Source of the DNA: Doryteuthis pealeii
Taxonomy: Eukaryota; Mollusca; Cephalopoda; Myopsida; Loliginidae
DNA: 64,000 nt
Assembly (NCBI GenBank): GCA_023376005.1
Contig: CM042139.1
Location: forward strand, 143,463,664-143,527,663
Direction of reading: 5' to 3'
The notes under the pieces are model-generated. The model saw only the letters and a list, made by a program, of their open reading frames with translations, was not told where the DNA came from and did no database searches. Of the stretch, positions 56,700-64,000 are shown piece after piece. Position 1 is the stretch's first letter; the number at the start of each line of letters is the position of its first letter. A program made the position numbers and the translations under genes.

Positions 56700-57100
56700 T
56701 GGTCATGTCAGGAGGATGGACAAAGGCCACATCCCCAAAGACCTTCTGTATGGCAAATTAGTAGAAGGCTCCAGACCAGTAGCGGGACCATGCCAATGCT
56801 TCAAAGATGTCTGCAATAAGAACATGAAGACATGCCACATCAACACCAACACAGGGGAGGTTGGTGCAAAAAACTGGGTGGCCTTGTGCCTCCTTGTCAA
56901 ACAAGGCATGAAAAGGAGTGAAAAAGAAAGGAAAGAAGACAGCCAGAAAGAAGGAGAGACAAAAACACCCCCAGCAAGCATCACCGTTTGTATGCAGTCA
57001 CTGAACCAGAGATTGTCATTCAAAAATTGACTTGTTCAGTCACTCGCATAGATGCAGTTAGGAAAAAAAATAATTGGACACTACTTCATCATCTTTAGCA
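56700..57100 (+). pseudogene. LINE C-terminus with zinc-finger remnant (mirror of 21,620-22,000)
   Basis: The frame is open for 104 codons (56,716-57,030), through KDLLYGKLVEGSRP and NTNTGEVGAKNW to ASITVCMQSL, before a frameshift ahead of the zinc-finger remnant. This is the most readable of the three copies. Confidence 0.85.
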
Positions 57101-57252
57101 AACGGAAGGATGCCAACAAATGTGAAAAAATAGATTTTTGTAGCTGAAAACTTGTTCTACCAAATGGTATTCACACACTTTATATATTTGTTACAGCTTC
57201 TATGAAAATAAATCAAAAACATTACTTTTTTTAAATGTTCCTACAAGGAAAG

Positions 57253-57474
57253 GTTTGATTTCTTTGTTTAATGGCATATCAACCTTTGTGGTTTATTCAA
57301 TGTCAAAACCATCCTTGTAGAATAACAGTAGTGGTACTATTTAATCCATAGCTGGGAGGATGAGTTGGTTCATACCTTTGCCAAGAGGATTTGTCCAAAA
57401 GTGAATTGTGATTCGATCTCACTTATTACGATATCACAGTCCAGCATATTAGCCACTACACAATCAGGACTCGC
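57253..57474 (-). repeat. SINE-B (mirror of 21,232-21,450)
   Basis: Full-length reverse copy. Aligned by eye, it differs from the left-arm and third copies only by one- or two-base indels. Confidence 0.88.
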
Positions 57475-57804
57475 CCACAAGGAAACGAGGGTGTCCATAA
57501 AAAAAAAAATAATGAGTGGAAAATAATGTTGCTCCAAGATGTAATTAATCATATCATTTTCCTTATTAAAATAATTATTCCCATTTAATTAAACATTACT
57601 AATTAGGTTTGCAGATAGTTCTTCAAGCTAGAGATGTAAAACATAATGCATAGCATTATTTCTTAGTTAGGACTAATAATCCAGACAAAAAAAAACAGAA
57701 ATTGTATAAATCAATAAATAACTTCGATATCATTCACTTAAATTTAAAAGAATATTTCCCTACAAAACAACAGAAAACTTTGCATCATTATAAGTGATTT
57801 TAAA

Positions 57805-57995
57805 CACCAGTAACACTATTTACTTTTGGACAAATATTCTTGGGAAAGGTATGAATCCCCTCATCCTCTAAGCTATGGGTTAGATAAGTGCTAACCCTAC
57901 CCTAATCCTAAACTACTGTTCCTCTAAAAGGATGGTTTTGGTATTAAATAACCTATGAAGATTGATATACCATTAAAAAAGGAAACCTAACCTAA
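57805..57995 (+). repeat. SINE-B 3' part (mirror of 20,727-20,903)
   Basis: Central block TTCTTGGGAAAGGTATGAAT and tail TTGATATACCATTAAAA. Confidence 0.8.
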
Positions 57996-59044
57996 CCTTC
58001 CCAACAAGTCAGCAATATTGAATTAATTGATAAATTTTGAGATTGGAGTTTTTAAAGATTGAAAGTTCTGCCATCTTTATTAACAACTGAAATTCTCAGA
58101 GATATGTCAGGTTTCTTTATTTCATTGCATATTAATATTTGGGGGTTATTTAATGCCAAATCCATCTTTTTAGGAGAAAAGTTGTGGTGTTATTTAACCA
58201 AAAGCCAAGAGTGATGTGTGTGACAGAGAACACGAGGTGAGTGGTGCAGACAATGTGTTAGAGCAGTCACTGAGAAAATCTCTTTAAAAATCCTTTTAGA
58301 CTGGAATGTGTACAGCTATATTTTTCTGTGCTAAGTTAGAATAGTTTAAAAGTTGTCATAAAGACAATGTTTTTGAGACATTATGTATAATCATGTGTTC
58401 TTGAATTTACAAGGAAAATAGAGAGTGCATCAATTTAGAGAGGCCATAATCAGTATTATCAAGATACCATAGCCGTGGGAAACTCTGTTTTCTGAATTGC
58501 ACTTAACGTGTTCTGAACAAAAGATTCACAATAAATTGTTTTAGAACCCACTGAAAACCCCTAACCACAAAGAATAACAAGAAACCAAATAAATGAACTA
58601 TTAATAAACATTATAATTAAATACATTGTTGTTCTAAATTGTTAAATATACAAACTGCAGAAAGAAAAGAAAAAGAAATGTGTAAACACTGACTGATATA
58701 TTAATCTTTTCCATACAATGGAAAGAGATGAAAAGGTTTAATTTGAAGAAAGTAAAACAACAGAAACTAGGCTAGAAGCCATGTTTATTATTCCTCTCAA
58801 TGTATGGAGCAGAAAACACAGACAATATAAACTATTATCATTAATAAAAATGAATACATGTTTCAATTATATGTAATTGGGATTAACATCATTGTTTCTG
58901 TTGATTTTGTAATCTATAAAAATTCTGCACGTCATTTTTTGAAGCAATTCAATTATTACAATTAGGATTTTTATTGTGGTATTAACCCTGATGATCCCAA
59001 ACAGGTACACAGGGTGACCCAAAAGTCACCAAAGGATTTAGGTT

Positions 59045-59582
59045 TGGTTAGGTTTCTTTGATTTAGTTGCATATCAAATTTCGTGGGTTATTTAATGCTA
59101 AAGCCATGCTTGTAGAACAGTGGTTCCCAACCATTTTATGCCCCACACACCTAAAAAATTGTAATATGTTCTCATACACCTTTTTAACAGTAATAATTCA
59201 TACAATATAAAGGTGAAGGGACCAAAACAATTTGTATTTTTAATAATATATAAACAGAAATAAAACATATGGAAAGAAAAAATACTACAACAAAATGAAA
59301 GTTGTATAACCCTACAAAAAATAATGGAATCAGACAGTACCCTTAATATTGACAAAAAACAGAAATGTTATCTTGCACCCCCTGGAATGCTATCTCACAT
59401 CCCTGGTCATGAAACCCTATTGTAGAACAACAGTAGTGGTACTATATATCCCATAGCTGGAGGGATGTGAGATCCATACCTTTCCCAAGGGTATAGTCTA
59501 AAGAGAAATAATAATGTGACTGGAGTTCAAACTCACTTACTACAATGTTGCACGCCAGCATGTTAACCACTACACCCTGGAG
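59045..59582 (-). repeat. SINE-B split by hAT element (mirror of 19,143-19,680)
   Basis: Tail at 59,045-59,110, head at 59,428-59,582. Confidence 0.9.
59118..59419 (+). mobile_element. Non-autonomous hAT element (mirror of 19,309-19,611)
   Basis: Starts CAGTGGTTCCCAACC and is flanked by TTGTAGAA (59,110-59,117 and 59,420-59,427). Confidence 0.88.
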
Positions 59583-59599
59583 ACTCCTGTCCCTCTTGT

Positions 59600-59865
59600 A
59601 GAATGTTTATTTTGTGAGAGAATGGTTAGTTTTAAAGTGGGGGCTCCTTTGTTTGTTGTTATTTCTTTTCTTTTTTTTTTTTTTGGGGGGGGCTTTGTTA
59701 CTCTAAAATAAAAACGTCAGATTTTAATCATCGTCTCGAACGAAAAATCATCGTTCTATGAAAAAACAAAAATTATGGTCATAAAAGGGGATCTAATTAT
59801 GGCTAAATTGTAAAATGAGCCCCCACTTTAAAACTAACCATTCTCACAAAATAAAAACTTTTAGA
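59600..59865. mobile_element. Foldback MITE (mirror of 18,885-19,125)
   Basis: Inverted ends TTAGTTTTAAAGTGGGGGCT and GCCCCCACTTTAAAACTAAC. Confidence 0.65.
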
Positions 59866-60554
59866 ATATAAATAAATAAAATATATTTAGTATTGTTAAA
59901 ATAACGTTGCAGAAAAATAAAACATTTATTTGCAAAAAACACAGACATAAAATGAGGGTTCAGTTATTTTATGGTAGGAATTACGAGGAAATAGTTAAGG
60001 ATTACCTATATATGTAAAGTAACCAATAAACACTCAGATCATTCTCCTCTTTTTTGTGCAATCAGAAGTAGCTTAAAACTTCTGTACATCATCTTTTAAA
60101 GCAATAAATAAACAATAAATAAAGCTTGTTCCAGCCTGACATTTTAGAACTAAAGAAATCTCTTGTTTGCTCTTCTCTTCTCCTTACATTAATACTATAA
60201 TATATAAGGTGAGGGCTCTTCAACTACAGAACAAGAAATTGTATCATATCTTTTACTTCTAAACCTCTAGACAGAATATCACCAAAACAATTGTAGACTA
60301 TCTGTGTATTACTTCATGGCTATATATATGTATTATAATCGATGACCATACACTAGCAAAATTATGTGCCTTCTGGCTGCAAGTATTTAGGTTTTAATAT
60401 AAAAAATATATTAAATTTGAAAGACTAACAAAACTAAGAACACATGGAAAGATGACCAATCACTTTTATAAATATTAATATTTGGAAAAGCAAAAAAATA
60501 GTAAAATAAGAATAGCATTAATATTGTTTAAAATTAAAGTATTATGATAACTTT

Positions 60555-60822
60555 TTCTCTGAATGTTGAGATGAGGCTTGAAGATTAGTATTATCTGCAT
60601 TATTCGGACTATTGTCCCCATCTTGTCCTGATTAAGACAAGAAAATTCTCAAGTTCGAAAGAAGGTTCCTGAGTCCGCAGAAGGTTCCCAAGTCTGAGAA
60701 GGTTCCTGAGTCTGACAAGAAATATCTGAAGAAGGCCGGAGGGCATATCAGCCGAAACGTTGTACAAATAACAATGAAGATGGCGGGACAATTATTAGTC
60801 TGTAATAACGCAGATAATACTC
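60555..60822 (+). mobile_element. Short retroposon with hammerhead-like core (mirror of 17,937-18,200)
   Basis: CTGAAGAA at 60,726-60,733, stem GGC/GCC, GAAAC at 60,754-60,758. The base expected to be U16.1 after stem III is not present in the simplest fold, so this copy is not a complete hammerhead. Confidence 0.65.
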
Positions 60823-60920
60823 ATGATAAAACTCTTTGACAGAAAAATTGTATAAAAATCAAAGAATAAAAAACTTATGGCATATAATCTCTTCTAATCA
60901 CTTCCGCTTATCTCTTCATT

Positions 60921-61020
60921 NNNNNNNNNNNNNNNNNNNNNNNNNNNNNNNNNNNNNNNNNNNNNNNNNNNNNNNNNNNNNNNNNNNNNNNNNNNNNNNN
61001 NNNNNNNNNNNNNNNNNNNN
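60921..61020. other. Assembly gap of 100 N
   Basis: Exactly 100 unknown bases, a conventional scaffold-gap size. The sequence on the right overlaps sequence 5.3 kb to the left of the gap rather than continuing it. Confidence 0.99.
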
Positions 61021-64000
61021 AGAGGGAGTTTCTTGGGGTGTCCCCACAAAAATCGAACCTGTGTGCCTACCAGACATGGTGATGCTGGAAAATTACAATC
61101 AGAATGCAGTTTGTTGTCAATATACCCAGGACCCCCACTCTTTTTTGATCGGGTAGGATTCTTAACCTTCTCTATCAAAAGGATGAAGTCAGCATATTCT
61201 AGGATTTGTTGACAGGCATGAAAAAGAAAGAAAAATCTTAATTTTCATGAAAATTCTGAAAATTTATTGATAGTTTATTATGTTCAATATTAATTACATT
61301 TCTTATTGTGTAGTTTTTTCCTTAGAAGTTTATATAGTATATATATATATATTATATACTATATATAGTTATCTATCTTATTATTGCCTTCCGAAAGTAT
61401 TTTTTGCACTCAGGTCCTTTCAAATTTGAATAATTTTTAAACATATTATGTTGATCATAGGTGTGCCCTAACAGGTAATACACTCCAGGCAAGAGTGGAC
61501 CTGGAGAGTAATGCCAATGAAAGGGTAATCAACCCTAGAGACTCACCATCAGATTACAGTTTTGTGTCATACCAGAGAAGCTCTTTTTTTAGACAGGGAG
61601 TCTTACCCTATGAAAAGGATGCAGTTAATATATTCTAAGCCCTACCGACAGGGCAGGCATTACTTCTTGTTCATACTTGCAAAAAATGCCTAGCCATAGT
61701 TGTGATTGTAATATATTGTATCCGATGTAAGGAAGGCTACAGATTAATTCTTAGATCATCCAATACACAACATGTATGTACACAAGATGGCTGCTTCTAT
61801 ACTAATGTTTATTACAACAATTATGCAGTAGGCAGTGTCACTTTCCACTGTTGTCTTGGAGTAAAAGTTCCTTTCAGTATTATACCCAAGATACTACAGA
61901 GTTTTGTAAAACAAAAAAATCTTTCTTAACAGAAATGTGATGAGATTTTGAAAACTCACCAAACTGTATCGAAAGAAAGTTAAATCTAATAAATGAATAA
62001 ATAAAAGTTGGTCATGTCAGGAGGTGGACAAAGGCCACATCCCCAAAGACCTCTGTATGGCAAATTAGTAGAAGGCTCCAGACCAAGTACGGGACCATGC
62101 CAATGCTTCAAAGATGTCTGCAATAAGAACATGAAGACATGCACAATCAACACCAACACAGGGGAGGTTGGTGCAAAAAACTGGGTGGCCTTGTGCCTCC
62201 TTGTCAAACAAGGCATGAAAAGGAGTGAAAGAAAGGAAAGAGACAGCCAGAAAAAGGAGAGACAAAACACCCCCAGCAAGCATCACCGTTTGTATGCAGT
62301 CACTGAACCAGAGATTGTCATTCAAAAATTGACTTGTTCAGTCACTCGCATAGATGCAGTTAAGGAAAAAAAAATATTGGGACACTACTTCATCATCTTT
62401 AGCAAACGAAGGATGCCAACAAATGTGAAAAAAATAGATTTTTTGTAGCTGAAACTTGTTCTACCAAATGGTATTCACACATTTATATATTTGTTACAGC
62501 TTCTATGAAAATAAATCAAAAAACATTACTTTTTTTAAATGTTCCTACAAGGAAAGGTTTGATTTCTTTGTTTAATGGGCATATCAACCTTTGTGGTTTA
62601 TTCAATGTCAAAACCATCCTTGTAGAATAACAGTAGTGGTACTATTTAATCATAGCTGGGAGGATGAGTTGGTTCATACCTTTGCCAAGAGGATTTGTCC
62701 AAAGTGAATTGTGATTCGATCTCACTTATTACGAATCACAGTCCAGCATATTAGCCACTACACAATCAGGACTCGCCCACAAGGAAACGAGGGTGTCCAT
62801 AAAAAAAAAAATAATGAGTGGAAAATAATGTTGCTCCAAGATGTAATTAATCATATCATTTTCCTTATTAAAATAATTATTCCCATTTAATTAAACATTA
62901 CTAATTAGGTTTGCGATAGTTCTTCAAGCTAGAGATGTAAAACATAATGCATAGCATTATTTCTTAGTTAGGACTAATAATCCAGACAAAAAAAAACAGA
63001 AATTGTATAAATCAATATAAATAACTTCGATATCATTCACTTAAAATTAAAAGAATATTTCCCTACAAAACAACAGAAAACTTTGCATCATTATAAGTGA
63101 TTTTAAACACCAGTAACACTATTTACTTTTGGACAAATATTCTTGGGAAAGGTATGAATCCCCTCATCCTCTAAGCTATGGGTTAGATAAGTGCTAACCC
63201 TACCCTAATCCTAAACTACTGTTCCTCTAAAAGGATGGTTTTGGTATTAAATAACCTATGAAGATTGATATACCATTAAAAAAGGAAACCTAACCTAACC
63301 TTCCCAACAAGTCAGCAATATTGAATTAATTGATAAATTTTGAGATTGGAGTTTTTAAAGATTGAAAGTTTCTGCCATCTTTTATTAACAACTGAAATTC
63401 TCAGAGATATGTCAGGTTTCTTTATTTCATTGCATATTAATATTTGGGGGTTATTTAATGCCAAATCCATCTTTTTAGGAGAAAAGTTGTGGTGTTATTT
63501 AACCAAAAGCCAAGAGTGATGTGTGTGACAGAGAACACGAGGTGAGTGGTGCAGACAATGTGTTAGAGCAGTGAGAAAATCTCTTTAAAAAATCCTTTTA
63601 GACTGGAATGTGTACAGCTATATTTTTCTGTGCTAAGTTAGAATAGTTTAAAAGTTGTCATAAAGACAATGTTTTTGAGACATTATGTATAATCATGTGT
63701 TCTTGAATTTACAAGGAAAATAGAGAGTGCATCAATTTAGAGAGGCCATAATCAGTATTATCAAGATACCATAGCCGTGGGAAACTCTGTTTTTCTGAAT
63801 TGCACTTAACGTGTTCTGAACAAAAGATTCACAATAAATTGTTTTAGAACCCACTGAAAACCCCTAACCACAAAGAATAACAAGAAACCAAAATAAATGA
63901 ACTATTAATAAACATTATAATTAAATACATTGTTGTTCTAAATTGTTAAATATACAAACTGCAGAAAGAAAAGAAAAAGAAATGTGTAAACACTGACTGA
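61021..64000 (+). repeat. Direct third copy of about 55,720-58,696
   Basis: Collinear with the right arm at an offset of about 5,303-5,316 bases. It includes the family D module (61,445-61,650), the solo LTR (61,707-61,898), the LINE C-terminus (62,000-62,420), SINE-B (62,558-62,778) and the SINE-B 3' part (63,115-63,300). Sampled alignments show one- or two-base indels and almost no substitutions. Confidence 0.96.
62000..62420 (+). pseudogene. LINE C-terminus with zinc-finger remnant, third copy
   Basis: Same relic as 56,700-57,100. Different indels let the frame (62,008-62,448) run on past ASxHHR into another phase, so its 146-codon length is accidental. Confidence 0.85.

Larger units (their letters stand above)
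39329..60920 (-). repeat. Right arm of giant palindrome (about 21.6 kb)
   Basis: Reverse complement of 17,848-39,260. It ends exactly at the N gap, so its natural end is unknown. Elements listed below within this arm are the mirrors of left-arm elements and should not be counted as independent. Confidence 0.97.

Noticed and set aside
60836..61156. Open frame running through the N gap
   Set aside because: It joins two sequence pieces that are not adjacent and reads unknown bases as residues.
62008..62448. 146-codon frame as a longer protein in the third copy
   Set aside because: Comparison with the other two copies shows that small indels shift the phase. The extra length is not biological.

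Overview
The window reads as AT-rich, intron/intergenic DNA from an animal, most likely a coleoid cephalopod (octopus or squid). The basis is the repeat content: many tRNA-headed SINEs that share a central block resembling the cephalopod 'Ceph-SINE' architecture, LINE fragments of types common in mollusc genomes, mariner and hAT relics, and abundant (AT)n, (CA)n and (CT)n microsatellites. The species assignment is inference. There is no bacterial-style gene content. The only plausible host coding sequence I can support is one short terminal exon at 15216-15364 (+), of unknown product. Nearly every other open frame lies in a repeat or a microsatellite.

Layout. 1-17,850 is single-copy sequence made of nested transposon relics: a LINE RNase H tail, LINE 3' ends, SINEs, foldback MITEs, a mariner relic, and the candidate exon. 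17,848-60,920 is one giant inverted repeat: a left arm (17,848-39,260), a 68-bp spacer (39,261-39,328) and a right arm (39,329-60,920). The arms match almost completely and, where I compared them base by base, differ mainly by 1-2 base insertions and deletions. A 100-base N gap (60,921-61,020) cuts the right arm. After it, 61,021-64,000 repeats about 55,720-58,696 in direct orientation, again with mostly small indels. The simplest reading is a fold-back assembly or read artefact followed by an unmerged contig overlap. A very young natural palindrome is the alternative. Every element in the left arm therefore appears again, reversed, in the right arm.

Most interesting contents: (1) two hammerhead-ribozyme-like motifs with a shared CTGAAGAA...GAAA core and compensating stems (31,285-31,327 and 34,129-34,180, with mirrors); (2) a 257-264 bp retroposon with 11-12 bp target duplications, an inverted-repeat body and the same CTGAAGAA...GAAAC core (4117-4373, 17,937-18,200), resembling Penelope-derived or retrozyme-like elements; (3) a complete miniature LTR retrotransposon (TRIM-like) with 146-147 bp LTRs, a primer site matching tRNA-Ser and a polypurine tract (24,915-25,442; mirror 53,198-53,731); (4) several SINE families sharing central and tail modules.
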